From Maea johnstoni (taxonomy: Eukaryota; Annelida; Polychaeta; Spionida; Magelonidae): a DNA stretch of 64,000 nucleotides. Positions 22,766 to 35,019 of this stretch are shown here, piece after piece (position 1 is the first letter of the stretch; the number at the start of each line of letters is the position of its first letter). The stretch is taken from contig OZ012690.1 in assembly GCA_963942565.1 (NCBI GenBank), positions 43,116,577-43,180,576 on the forward strand, in the 5' to 3' direction. The translations under genes were made by a program, and so were the position numbers. The notes below the pieces were generated by a model. It made no database searches. It saw only the letters and a list, made by a program, of their open reading frames with translations, and was not told where the DNA came from.

Positions 22766-25700
22766 TTATAAGCTATCTTTACATCTAGCAGCCTTTATTT
22801 TTGCAAATAAAGAATTCCTATACTCCAGCATGCCACCCACATCTTTATGTATGAGGAGATCTGCCATAGAGAGACATGTGTACTGGCTCAGATCTATACC
22901 CACTCCTTCCCCCGCACCTCCCACCACCTGCAGCATCTTCAGGGCCATCTCGAAAGACGCTGTCATGGTCGGCATGACTGGAAACAGTCTAGCAAACCAA
23001 AGGTTCAGAGGCTTCTCAGTGGTTTTAAATATCTTCTCAAGACCACCGGTTAGGTGAAATGCTTGTATGGTCTTACTTAGCGGTTGTTTGAAGTATGTAA
23101 GATTTTGCCATGTTTCCGATGTGGCTTTCTTTTTCAAGTTGTCATTGATACCAAATAGGATGGTCACAAACTTCTTGGTACCCTCGCTTTTGATGGAAAT
23201 GGAGTGCAGGAAGGTGTTGTCAGGGATGGATATTGGACTGTCAGAATCTCCTCCAATGAGGGAGCAATTACTGACGATGCAGTTGACCCCACAGTGAACT
23301 GGGACATCAAAATCACAATACTCAAATACTGAGGTTGGAGGAATCTCAGAATTTTCAGGAAACATGCTATGCATAATACAGCCTTTAACAGTGTTCTCCC
23401 CTTTCATTACCTTGGCTTTTTGACCCCTGACTTCAGGAAGCAGGTGACTGAAGACAAATTTTGAAAGGGACATCTCTTTGGTAAAGGTTTTGTCTTTGCA
23501 GAAATGATGGATGTATTCCTTCGTTGTACCAATATGATAGAACTTGGAGGCTTTCAGCAGCATGACTGTGAGGGGGGTTCCCTCTAGTACATGAAACACT
23601 TTCTCTCTCATAGGAACGAGATCTGGATGAGGAAAGCTAACATTTGAGATGTTCTTTGTATACTGGATAGTTGCTCGTGGACCCAAGGCTTGTAAGAAAT
23701 CCCCATATGCATCAATCTCAACCTGAAGGGGCTTGTGTTCCTTGTAAAATCCAAGTAGTTTTTGTGTGATGTTGTGATCAAAGAAGAAAAGGCTGTCAGT
23801 GTAGACAACCCTCTCAATATCTGCAGCAGAATCCTTACTCAATGGAAGTCCATCCGGAGACACGATTGCACCTTTAGTATACATCACCTCTTCTGAGGGT
23901 TTTTGGAGCACCTCAACACACTCTACTGCCTCCACAAGCTCAGAGCTCAGTTTCGCCTTTGGAGAAAGGACATAGACTCCATGTGTGGTGCCAATCTCTA
24001 TGGTGGACGGATGAGCCAAAGCTGTGAAACCTTCATCACTGAATTTCCACTCGCCCTTCTCTCCAAGGTCAAACAGTTCTATGCAGTCTGGACAGACCAG
24101 GAACACACCGGGTCCTATCTTGTCAACAAATGGCTGGTACATGATGAACAGCAGCTCAATCATTTGATACATAGGATCACCCAGGGGCAAGGCTGTGAAG
24201 ATTTTACCCAGGACGCTGGCACTAGGCATCCGCTGACTCTGACCACCTGCATGGGCTAGCAGAACTTTCTTCTCATACAGGGAAGATCCATACACTTCCT
24301 CTAGTTCATGTAATGCTTGAAAGGTGGCACCACCATTGCCTGAAAAATAAAAGGGTAATTTAGTTACAGATAAACATCTTTATAACCCTGAACAACCTGA
24401 CTTCATTTAACCATCAAACTCCTTCATTCATTCAGAAACTTTCTTTAGCTTGTCTGTACAATTGTTTAATAAATATGTATGAAAGTATTCCCTACCCTTG
24501 ACTAATGGAGAGTCAGACCATATAATGTATTAACTATTAAATGTAATAATCACAAGAAAATCACACACAGAGGTGGCCACTTAACTTTCTGGCAATTGTA
24601 ATTTCTATGAAAGAAATTAGTGTTCATCTTACTATATCAATCTTACACACACACACACACATATACTAACCCATCAATTACAGTACCATTAGCTTAACCC
24701 TTATGCTGCTGGTGCCTAATTTGGCCAATATAAAATGATGCAAAAAAACTGAAAAATGACTGAAACCCTGGCAAATTGGTACTCATTTGAGAGTTTTCAG
24801 CAAGAGCTATTCAATGAATACCAACATGACAGGGTTTAGATGGTTTTCAAAAATCTTTAAGTCCTTGTGCTTTGGATAAAAGTAGGATCAGCATTGGAAG
24901 GGTTAAAGTATCAATGTAATGGAGATATCTACATACGTGCAGTAAAGGTTTATCAGACTTTAACTAAGATATATATAAACCGTCTTAGGACTTATCGGAT
25001 TCTTACCTACTTTGACTCCAGGAGGGTCAGATATAACATGGTACTCAACACCACTTGGGATCTCTTTTCGCGTCAGCTTGTCCTGTATTTGGGCTAAATA
25101 GGCATCTTTCTGATCTTCATCTGCTGTTGTCAGGACAACAATATCCCAGAAAGGTACATCCATTTCATTCTTTGATTTACCTGGGTAACAAAATTGAGAT
25201 ATATGTCAGCAAAGAAAATGATGATTTTCTTTTATTTACAGAGTTGTGGGGTGCTCATATTTTTTTTCTAAAGAATAAAAGACATGCAGGGCTTATTACT
25301 ACCTCCTCCCAGAAGCCTTATTTCTTCCAGGTCTATGCATGTTTGCCTTGTATCTTGTACTTTTTTTGTTTGCTTTTTTTAAACTTTCTTTTACAGTAAG
25401 GTGCCAGAGGCGGTGAGCAGTCTGAGCACCTAGTAGCACAACGATGGTGAGGCCATGTTCAAAGACTGAACTCAACGGTAACGTCACAATGTGTGGAAAA
25501 AGGTGATAACAGATGTATAGTCTATGGTACCCGAGCAGGAGATGTTTCCTCCAGAATCTACCTCACCACCTTGATTGAGAATGACAAAAATATCATAATA
25601 TTTTTCTCCATTTACTCCTTGAGAATTTTTTTTTTGACCATTTGGATTCTTCAAACTGATTGAGAATATCTTATATTGTTTTGTTAATCAAGTAGTAAAA

Positions 25701-26717
25701 AATTAAATTTAGACAAAACTTGTATCAATGCCAGGTGACTGCTAACACCCCTCAATAGGGACCACTTCCTTCCCTAGACATGGCCAAAGACTGTAATGCA
25801 ACTCTAGCATCTGCACTCAAACTCATACTTTAAGTGCTTGTATAAGGGAATCTTGCATTTTTTTCATAAGTTGTAAAATGTGTTTCTACAGTTAAATCAG
25901 TCAGATAACATTTAGTTCTTAATTGGACTTTGTGAGCACAAATGACTTTGAGGAGTCAGAGGGGACATTACTCAGGTAATGTGTACCTCTCTCACTGCTC
26001 TCTGGGATCCAGATTATAGCACTTTGATGTCGCATTGACACATTATATTTTGACGATTTCAAGTGAAACAATGCCTAGGCCGGGATTCCATGCAATGCCT
26101 TAAGGCCAGGATTCTGTGCAAAGCATGTTGCCATGGTAACGAAACATTCAGCCAGAAAAATTGAAGAAATGAACATAATTTTGCTTAAATGAAGTCTTGT
26201 ATAAAGCTAACTATAAATTTTCTATAAAATGAACCCATTAAGGACTTAGGAAAAGGATGATGAAAAAAATAAATGCCCCCCAAAAAGCAGAAGTGCCCAG
26301 CAGGTGGCTGTTTCTCAAGTCTGCTGACACTATCAGCTCGCCAACAAAACCACGACCTGTTGAGCCTTTATTTGACACAGAAAAATTCAAGAGGCACAAA
26401 CACTGACAACACTTTCACCATTATCAATAAATGATGCCTAGCACAAGTGGGCGTTGCCGGATATACACGTGGATGCAGTTCTATTTTTATCCTGTTATGC
26501 CGGGGGGGGGGGGGGGAAGTCCCCTGCTTCATGTAAACCTGTCCCGAGTTCAGATAACTTTCAAGACGGAACTAGGCCTATTCTCTTTTTGGGTAAAATA
26601 GTAGGTGGTTCTCATGCTTCTATAAGCGTGATGTGCCCCACCTCGTATCCGATCAAAGGCAGCAACCATTCGCTTGAACGCGGAGGGGATTCCGTCCATC
26701 TTCTCCAACGTCGCCAT
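22766..26717 (-). CDS. FPGT: Fucose-1-phosphate guanylyltransferase (GDP-L-fucose pyrophosphorylase), complete, 3 exons
   Basis: Coding exons (minus): 26642-26717, 25007-25180 and 22766-24339. Total 1824 nt, 607 residues plus stop, phases consistent; the vertebrate protein is about 590-607 aa. The enzyme makes GDP-L-fucose from fucose-1-phosphate and GTP in the cytosolic salvage pathway. Evidence: FWDIVVLTTADE (exon 2), YHVISDPPGVKVGNGGATFQ across the exon 2-3 junction, then AHAGGQSQRMPSAS at residues 112-125, LGKIFTALPLGDPMYQM, GFTALAHPSTIEIGTTHGVY, YTDSLFFFDH, IDAYGDFLQALGPRATI and KFYHIGTTKEYI. All are close to the vertebrate enzyme. Start choice: ATGGCGACG at 26717 follows a YY1-like context, and the only further upstream in-frame start is GTG. 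The C-terminal part corresponds to the left-handed beta-helix region. Exon 3 carries most of the enzyme. The 5' end faces the GH3 gene head to head across what was a short promoter. Confidence 0.97.
24340..25006. other. FPGT intron 2 containing a TTAA-ended MITE
   Basis: Contains an (AC)n run near 24646-24662 and the family T2 element at 24694-24906. Nothing else supported. Confidence 0.6.
24694..24906. mobile_element. TTAA-ended MITE, family T2
   Basis: Starts TTAACCCTTATGCTGCTGGTG and ends GGAAGGGTTAA. Interior GGCCAATATAAAATGATGCA and CCAACATGACAGGGTTTAGA match, in reverse, the copy at 60772-60983. Confidence 0.65.
25181..26641. other. FPGT intron 1
   Basis: About 1.46 kb. A poly-G run near 26503-26516 is the only notable feature. 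No exon or clear element seen. Confidence 0.6.
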
Positions 26718-26928
26718 CTTCCAAAATGACGTCACATTCCGAAGTATTCCGAATAATTAAACCAAACTTTATTTGATATTTGCGTTTGTCAGTATCTCCA
26801 AAACATCTACATATTTTATTTGTTTGTGAAGTTACAAGGTTTAAGATAATATTGAATTTATATCATTGAAAAGTAGTTATATAATCTAGTCACATTGTAC
26901 TCGGGCAGTTCCGTAAACATCTCTCAAT
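26718..26928. promoter_or_regulatory. Former FPGT/GH3 bidirectional promoter
   Basis: Begins next to the FPGT ATG with a perfect CRE TGACGTCA at 26727-26734. It ends with the left copy of TCTCAATGGC, the word that holds the GH3 start codon at 37276-37278. Without the foldback insert the two ATGs would be about 200 bp apart, divergent, the usual layout of a shared promoter. That it drove both genes is inference. Confidence 0.65.
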
Positions 26929-27554
26929 GGCTCTAGGGTAGATTGCGCACTCACGAACAACCTGGGGATGCCATAAGGCATTAGCCAATCAGATCCCGCG
27001 TTACAACAGGAGGGGCATATGACATCCTGGGGATGCCTTAGCACCGCCATGCCATTTGCCAGCCGCCAGCTGCGTGTAGGCATAGGCCCTTTTATTCACA
27101 TATCTCAATCGGACATCATCTGTTCAATATTATGAGCCCCTGTACATGTGGCTATAGGTATGAATTCTATAATTCATTGGAAGTACTGCATAAGAATTTG
27201 TATTACTCGGCAATAGCTGGGAAAAGAGGGATTGTGTTTTTATGATTGAGTGTGTAACCAGAGATTTTCCATTATAAATAGAATCTCCACGGTGGAACTA
27301 AGAAACGCTTTTATATTAGCTTAGATGACCAACTGATATGTTAGTTCAAGATATTAGTATGGAAAGCAGAACTGTTTTAATCCCTATTTATGAGTATTAA
27401 TGCATTATTTTCCAATATTCATGAATCATTTTTAAATATTTGTAATTTAATTTTCAAATACCATTTATGAATGTTGAAAAAAATATCTCATAATTTTTCA
27501 ATATTCATGATTCATTTTTCAATATTCATGTATAATTACCTTGAATTATAATAA

Positions 27555-29590
27555 CTTAATTATGTTAAGTGATCTCTAGGATGCCATTTAGGTAAAACTA
27601 GCATCCTGGGGATGCAGTTGTTATTGATACCTATATGTCCAGTCATCTCTAGGATGCTTTAAGATTAAGTCATCTCCGGGATGCCTTTTAGGTTAAAGCA
27701 TCCTGTGGATGCCTTCAGGTCAAGTCATCTCTGGGATGCCTTTTAGGTTAAAGCATCCTGAGGATGCCTTAATGTCAAGCCATCTCTGGGATGCCTTTTA
27801 GGCAAAAGCATCCTGGGGATGCAGTTGTTATTGATACCTATAGGGTCAGTCATCTCTAGGATGCTTTAAGATTAAGTCATCTCTGGGATGCCTTTTAGGT
27901 TAAAGCATCCTGTGGATGCCTTCAGGTCAAGCCATCTCTGGGATGCCTTTTAGGTTAAAGCATCCTGAGGATGCCTTAAGGTCAAGCCATCTCTGGGATG
28001 CCTTTTAGGTTAAAGCATCCTGTGGATGCCTCCAGGTCAAGTCATCTCTGGGATGCCTTTTAGGTTAAGGCATCCTGAGGATGCCTTAAGGTCAAGCCAT
28101 CTCTGGGATGCCTTTTAGGCAAAAGCATCTTGGGGATGCAGTTGTTATTGATACCTATAGGGTCAGTCATCTCTAGGATGCTTTAAGATTAAGTCATCTC
28201 TGGGATGCCTTTTAGGTAAAAGCATCCTGGGGATGCAGTTGGTATTGATACCTATAGGGTCAGTCATCTCTAGGATGCTTTAAGATTAAGACATCTCTGG
28301 GATGCCTTTTAGGTTAAAGCATCTCTGGGATGCCTTTTAGGTTAAAGCATCCTGGGGATGCTTTAAGGTTAAGTCATCTCTGGGATGCCTTTTAGGTAAA
28401 AGCATCCTGTGGATGCCTTCAGGTCAAGTCATCTCTGGGATGCCTTTTAGGTTAAAGCATCCTGAGGATGCCTTAATGTCAAGCCATCTCTGGGATGCCT
28501 TTTAGGCAAAAGCATCCTGGGGATGCAGTTGTTATTGATACCTATAGGGTCAGTCATCTCTAGGATGCTTTAAGATTAAGTAATCTCTGGGATGCCTTTT
28601 AGGTTAAAGCATCCTGTGGATGCCTTCAGGTCAAGCCATCTCTGGGATGCCTTTTAGGTTAAAGCATCCTGAGGATGCCTTAAGGTCAAGCCATCTCTGG
28701 GATGCCTTTTAGGTTAAAGCATCCTGTGGATGCCTCCAGGTCAAGTCATCTCTGGGATGCCTTTTAGGTTAAGGCATCCTGAGGATGCCTTAAGGTCAAG
28801 CCATCTCTGGGATGCCTTTTAGGCAAAAGCATCTTGGGGATGCAGTTGTTATTGATACCTATAGGGTCAGTCATCTCTAGGATGCTTTAAGATTAAGTCA
28901 TCTCTGGGATGCCTTTTAGGTAAAAGCATCCTGGGGATGCAGTTGGTATTGATACCTATAGGGTCAGTCATCTCTAGGATGCTTTAAGATTAAGACATCT
29001 CTGGGATGCCTTTTAGGTTAAAGCATCTCTGGGATGCCTTTTAGGTTAAAGCATCCTGGGGATGCTTTAAGGTTAAGTCATCTCTGGGATGCCTTTTAGG
29101 TAAAAGCATCCTGGGGATGCTTTAAGGTTAAGTCATCTCTGGGATGCCTTTTAGGTTAAAGCATCCTGGGGATGCATTCCTTATTGATACCTATAGGTTT
29201 AGTCATTTAAGGTTAAGTCATCTCTGGGATGCCTTTTAGGTTAAAGCATCCTGAGGATGCAGTTGGTATTGATACCTATAGGGTCAGTCATCTCTAGGAT
29301 GCTTTAGGATTAAGTCATCTCTGGGATGCCTTTTAGGTTAAAGCATCTCTGGGATGCCTTTTAGGTTAAAGCATCTCTGGGATGCCTTTTAGGTTAAAGC
29401 ATCTCTGGGATGCCTTTTAGGTTAAAGCATCCTGGGGATGCTTTAAGGTTAAGTCATCTCTGGGATGCCTTTTAGGTAAAAGCATCCTGGGGATGCTTTA
29501 AGGTTAAGTCATCTCTGGGATGCCTTTTAGGTTAAAGCATCCTGGGGATGCATTCCTTATTGATACCTATAGGTTTAGTCATTTAAGGTT
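27555..29590. repeat. Left-arm palindromic tandem array with higher-order repeat
   Basis: Units of about 54 bp alternate CATCTCTGGGATGCC and GCATCCTGAGGATGC joined by TTTTAGGTTAAA and TTAAGGTCAAG. Each GCATCCNNNGGATGC word is itself a palindrome. A block of about 704 bp (27724 on) is repeated from about 28428, so homogenisation acted at two scales. Some units carry GATACCTATAGG spacers. The array is the inner part of the foldback arm. Confidence 0.9.
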
Positions 29591-29591
29591 A

Positions 29592-29697
29592 ATCATGATT
29601 GAAAATTCTTCATAGACATTCTGCCTGTCTGAAAAGGTGTTTTTCAGGAAACTACCTGTCCGAAAGACAGGACGGATAAGTCCTGGATAAGTCTCTG
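29592..29697. mobile_element. Family A hAT-like MITE fragment, reversed
   Basis: GCCTGTCTGAAAAGG, CAGGAAACTACCTGTCC and AAAGACAGG correspond to the left part of family A in reverse orientation. It ends TAAGTCTCTG. It lies at the join between the left array and the foldback core. Confidence 0.6.
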
Positions 29698-32600
29698 CCC
29701 ACTAATTAGTCGCACATTCTCAATCGCCCCAAATAACTCTTTTAATTTTGAAAAAAACTATCCTAAAGTTGTTCTCCTCATCAGAGAATGGTGACATCAT
29801 ATTCTGGATATGATGTCAGTCTTCAGTGGTAATTCACCAAAGAATGTCAAAGTTGAATATGAATTCAGAATATATGGTAAGGTCTTTTCATGAATGTTAA
29901 GACAATATTTCTGATGTACCCTCATTACACAGGAATCAAGCAAAATATCATTGGCAGTCCTGAATTAGAGAAGATATTAAAGCAACTCAAAATTCCTAAT
30001 TGTAAAAACACCAGTTTCCCTAGGTTCAAGACTGGTATTCACGTGTGAAAATATAACTAAATTTTTGTTTGCTATTTCCAAGCTTCTTTTTGATGAAGGA
30101 GAGGCTCACTTGAAAGTGGTTCTTATTTAATAAAAAAAAGACAGGCCCTCTTTGCCTGTTCCTTAAGCCAATGGAAGATGAATGCAACTAATTTCTGAAT
30201 AACACAATGTTTGCATGCTATTTCCAAGCTTCTTTTTATGTAGGAGATGCACACTTAATATTGCCTCTGAATAATAGAAAATGACTGACTTTGTTGTGGC
30301 ATAGAACAAGTTGAAGATACTCCCAACTTAGTCCCAAGTCATATATGACAATGACGTTCTCCATTGTCTTTAATTCTATAAATTGGGTTAAAGATTGATC
30401 AGAAATGTGCATATATAGCAACATCAAAATGGGTTTCCTGGTATGCACTGATTTTATTGACCCACTCATACCTGTTGCATGAAAAGGCTGACTGTTTTGG
30501 TGATATCTTTCTATGACAAAATAATCTACAGGAAAAAGATTTTGAGGAAAAATATTAATGTGAACTCCCCCAACTATTTTCATTCAACTATTTTGCAACT
30601 GCATGTTGTATTCGTTACTTATTGTATAAAGTATCATAGCATCATCATGACAATTAAAAGGGAATTTTAATCACAAATGGGTATATTTATGGGATAGGCC
30701 AGTAGCATTAGAGCAGCATTGTGAAAAAGGCTCCTGTTGTCTATGGTCAATGGTAGAATCAAATCTGGTGAGAGACATCAATAATGGAATGACTTAACTG
30801 ACTACTATATAAGATTTTCTTCTCTAAAAGTGATACAGTAAAATATGATATCAATCTTACCATGCAGATTTTAGGACCAAACTTCCTAGACAGGTGTTTT
30901 TTTGATTTTATTCATTTTTCAGGATTCCCGCATCATTTTTTGTTTTGGCCAAATTAGCAACCAGCAGCGTAAGGGTTAAATTGATAGTTAATGAATGTAT
31001 TTTGACTGACGAATATGCAAGTTGAATAATTACCTGTAGCCTTATCCTGGGGACCCCTCCCATCATCATTTAATATAGCAGGTGAAACTTTATCACATAC
31101 AAAAACTACATAGTGTTCTTATATAAAATGTAGTAACCAAACCTTTTTTCTTTTCAGTTCCTTCTGAATCCGCCTTTAGACATGTGATGTACCTAGTCAT
31201 ATTTTCTACAAGAACGTTGTTCCATCCTTAGCATCCTTATGGCTGTGAAAAGTCAATCTGTGCTCAGGGTAATTCTTTGATTCCAGAAAAGATTTTTTCT
31301 CAAGTCATCCACACGCCTTAACCATGACTGTGCTCATTAAACAGCATCTTCCTTAATCACCTGAATCTCCACTGTTGTTGGTAAATGTGGATTTGTAATG
31401 AATTCCATAAATGATATTTTTAACAATAATGTAGTATTATTAGAAAGCATTATCTCCTTTATCACCTAAATTTTCTCTGTGCGGGTAGAGGTTGGGAAAA
31501 TTTTCTGTAGACAGGGTGTTGTCAAACATCTGTACAACCGATCGGAGTGTAATGACCGTTATTACACCTTCACACCCTCGCTGTTTGACGTGTTTAGACG
31601 TTTGCGGCAACAATCCGCACGTGAAAAGATTGTTAATTGGTCAATAGTAAGATCAAGGGGCGAATATGAACAGTGAGAGCGCGAAGGGACTGCTAAGATT
31701 TAACATAAGGAGACGATCTTTGGCGCTTGCTAATCCCCCAATTTCTGCGAAAAGCAAAGGGGGATGCACTTATTCGGGACCGTGCGCTAAATCAATCGAA
31801 TATGGTATATTTTAATTCATCAAAGGATATTTCTCAGAAGCATTTTCAGAGTGTGCTCTGTACAAAAAATATACTGTAATGTATGAAATTCTTTTCCCAT
31901 CTTTATATTACATCTGTAATACATGTCATTAACCTTTTGGTAACCTTCTTAGAACAGCATGTTGATAGGTCACATGGAAATAATTAGAAACGTGTGCATA
32001 TCATTATTTCGCCTTAAAAATCCTCAGCTAAAGAGTTTGATAGAAGTGATCTTAAGAATGAAATATTCAGACACTATCCGGAGTATTTTTAGAGAAAATG
32101 TCAGAAGTGTTATTACTTGTCTAAAAGCGTGCATTACATTCGTCCAGGAAGCACAGATAAGTGTTCTTAAGGGTGTTGATGCATGCTTCCTTGGACTGAC
32201 ACCTCAGGGGTGCAGTGTATATAGTTCCTTTATCTTGAGTGATGTCTCCATTTCTATGTAATCGCGAAGCATTTTTATGAAAAGAATACTAACCTCCTTA
32301 AGAATATGTAATTGATATGTATTTATATATGTAGTATTTATGCAATAAAACTATCACTTCATTGCGTCAAAAGTTCAGCTGATTTTGTTTTCATTCAACC
32401 AAGAGAGAAATATCACATGGACAAGCTTATTTTCATTTCGAAATATGCAAGATACATATACACTCTGTTAAGACTAGTTTTATAAAATTATAAAGTCTTG
32501 TATTGCCCCTTAGTGAGATATATGAATTTTACTAGGAATATCAGCCAAATGAGGGGATATTTCAGAGCACTCAACATTTTGGGAATATGATTGAGTGAGA

Positions 32601-34930
32601 GAGGTAGCTGTATTGAAGTACAAAAAGGAAGGCAAGTCTGTGTCAAGCAGGCAACGGCTATTAGATGCATCAGACCTCATAAGAGTTGCCTGGTGAGATT
32701 TTAAGTGCTATCATAGTGTGTAGAAATGATATTTATTTAGTAAAGCAGAGAACATTGACTTTGATTTCTGGAATCTTGGCCTTTTTGTTTAGTATTTTCC
32801 ATACTGATACCATGAACAACAAGCTAGAATAAAACATGCAGACTTTCTTGTTCTGGCCACAACAAACATTTTTTTTATTAAAATAATGCCTATATATTTT
32901 ATGGCGAATTAGTAAACAAGTATTGCATGAATACCAACTGTATTCATTAGTTGAGGTAAAAATGGTTGGATTACCCAAGAGCTGTAATAGGAAAGCCACT
33001 GATGTTGGTTTATGAGCATGGCTGTATGTACTGATAGGTCTTAGCAGGACCAAACATACCGTAAATTCTCAGTAATTTGGGTCACTGTTTAATAATTACA
33101 ATTTTTATGGGTTCAGGGTGGCTCATGTTTTCTAAAAAAAAGCCTTGATGTTGTGTCAGGGTGATTTGCAGGTAGGTCCATATTTTGTGAAATGGCAATT
33201 GGCGATAGATCGAGGGTTGCTCATTTTTCCCATTAATTATTTTGCAAAATAATTATAGTGGCCCAAATTCTTAGGGGGATCTAAAATTTCGAGAATTTAT
33301 GGTAAGTCAGTGTATCCGAAGAGACCATTATTAACCCATTTATGCTTGCAGCGGTCAATTGCTGCCTGGCAAATTTGGTGACATCTTTAAGAGGAAAGTT
33401 AAGTTCAGAAAGAATTTGAAGAATACATTTTAATCAGAAAGTTGTCAATAACTCTCCTTCAATCATTTTGTAAAATCTATCTTGATTTCAAAGTTATTGT
33501 CAAAAGTATCATAGATCCAATATTTTCAAAAGAAACCCTTACGCATAAATGGGTTAGGACCTTTTGATGTTCGTGGCTATTTTCCAATTCAGATGAAATA
33601 ACAACAGATTGCACTTATGCTTATTATTGAAATATCTTTGATTTTGACATTAATATTAAATAAAAAAGCATAGCATCTGCCTTATGATAATGGAAACCAA
33701 ATTTGATCAAACCAAGGCATACACAACTTACAGCTAAAGATGTATTTTTGGGGAAATAGTTCTTGAGTCGTATTGATTAAAATCTATCCAAAAAAGTACA
33801 CGACAAAGTGTATAAATCATAAAACTCCATACACTGTCTTAATCATTGGACTACCTTCTCTGTATCAATCTATCAGTACCTGCATTAAAAGTTTGTAAAG
33901 TAAAAATAAAATCAGTAAAGAAGTACGCTAGAGTACAAATTCAATACAATTTATACAGAAAATCTTTGAACAAAGGACAAACATATCAGACCTCAGACCC
34001 TGAGAAATTACGCCATTTATTAGCCTTTATATCCCATGACCAGCATGGATAGGAAGCAGTAGCTAGAAGAGCATCTCTCTTGAACATTCTAATTTATAAA
34101 ACATATTTGGGAGACCAGGAAAATGTTTCCATCAACCCCCTCAACAAGTGCAAACTCTGTCCTTCATTTCATAAGTGTACACTATTCAGATTAAAAAGCT
34201 GTTTGATCGGGGGCTAACTTGTTCAAGTTGGCTATTCAATGATACTGGTCCACACATCTGTGATTGTTATTGTATTTATATTCACAATTTCAAACCTGAT
34301 TAAATGAATCTAGAAAGTATCTACTTCACACTATTTAGTCAAATTAAATCATATTGATTTTCCACAAATACCTATTGAGAGTGGTAAGTCACTATTTGTT
34401 ATTGAGGAGAGTTCAATATATTTTTATGACTTTTAACACGCACCTTCTCTCATATGGCCAAATGAATCAAATTTTACGAACACTGGAGTTCAAAAGCATT
34501 CTAGATACATTGTACTTGATAAAAAACCTTGCATTTAATCTTGCGTAAAGAGGACAAATTACAGAAGATAAATTTTTTGTTTAAATTCATAAAACTCATT
34601 TCTAACATGTTTGTAAGTCGTAAGAAGATGATTTCTTAATTAATGCATTTTAGTCTGAAAGTCTAATTAAATGAAATTCAATAAAGGTATCAAAAATAAA
34701 ATGGAAAAATCATCTGCTTCCAAAGTGGACATCTTTCTCTTCTCTGTTTCTGACCGGAGACTTAGGAAGTGACTTCTTTGTCATAGATCAGTGTCTTGCG
34801 ATGTGATCATGACCAATGTCATCAATGCATTTAGTGGACACCATGACCATGCTGGCAAAAGAAAGTGAAAGTGAGATATATGCCCTCATACTGATAACAA
34901 TGAAAACAAAGTGTAGTATTCCAAACTTAA
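29698..34930. other. Core of the foldback element: no recognisable gene
   Basis: About 5.2 kb of AT-rich sequence with short ORFs only, the longest about 115 and 100 codons, resembling nothing I know. A CpG-richer patch at about 31530-31800 stands out. One family T1 MITE lies at 33331-33556. The core looks like captured or filler DNA rather than a transposase gene, or a decayed one beyond recognition. Confidence 0.55.
33331..33556. mobile_element. TTAA-ended MITE, family T1
   Basis: TTAACCCATTTATGCTTGCA at the left and CGCATAAATGGGTTA at the right. It shares AACTCTCCTTCAA and AAGTTATTGTCAAAAGTAT with other copies. It is nested in the foldback core. Confidence 0.7.
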
Positions 34931-35012
34931 CCTCATTATTCTTTAAATATTGATAAATCATTCTTTCAATGTTCATAATTCATTAATTATAATTCAAAAT
35001 AATTATATACCT
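34930..35012. repeat. Inner copy of the foldback AT-rich subterminal motif
   Basis: TCAATGTTCATAATTCATTA and neighbouring words resemble the AT-rich zone that lies outside both arrays (27410-27545 and 36800-36960). The right array is thus bounded on both sides by this motif. Confidence 0.5.
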
Positions 35013-35019
35013 GCGTCCC

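Noticed and set aside
30236-32261. ORFs of 115 and 100 codons in the foldback core as a transposase
   Set aside because: Composition is random-looking, no catalytic pattern is recognised, and no splice signals join them into a longer frame.
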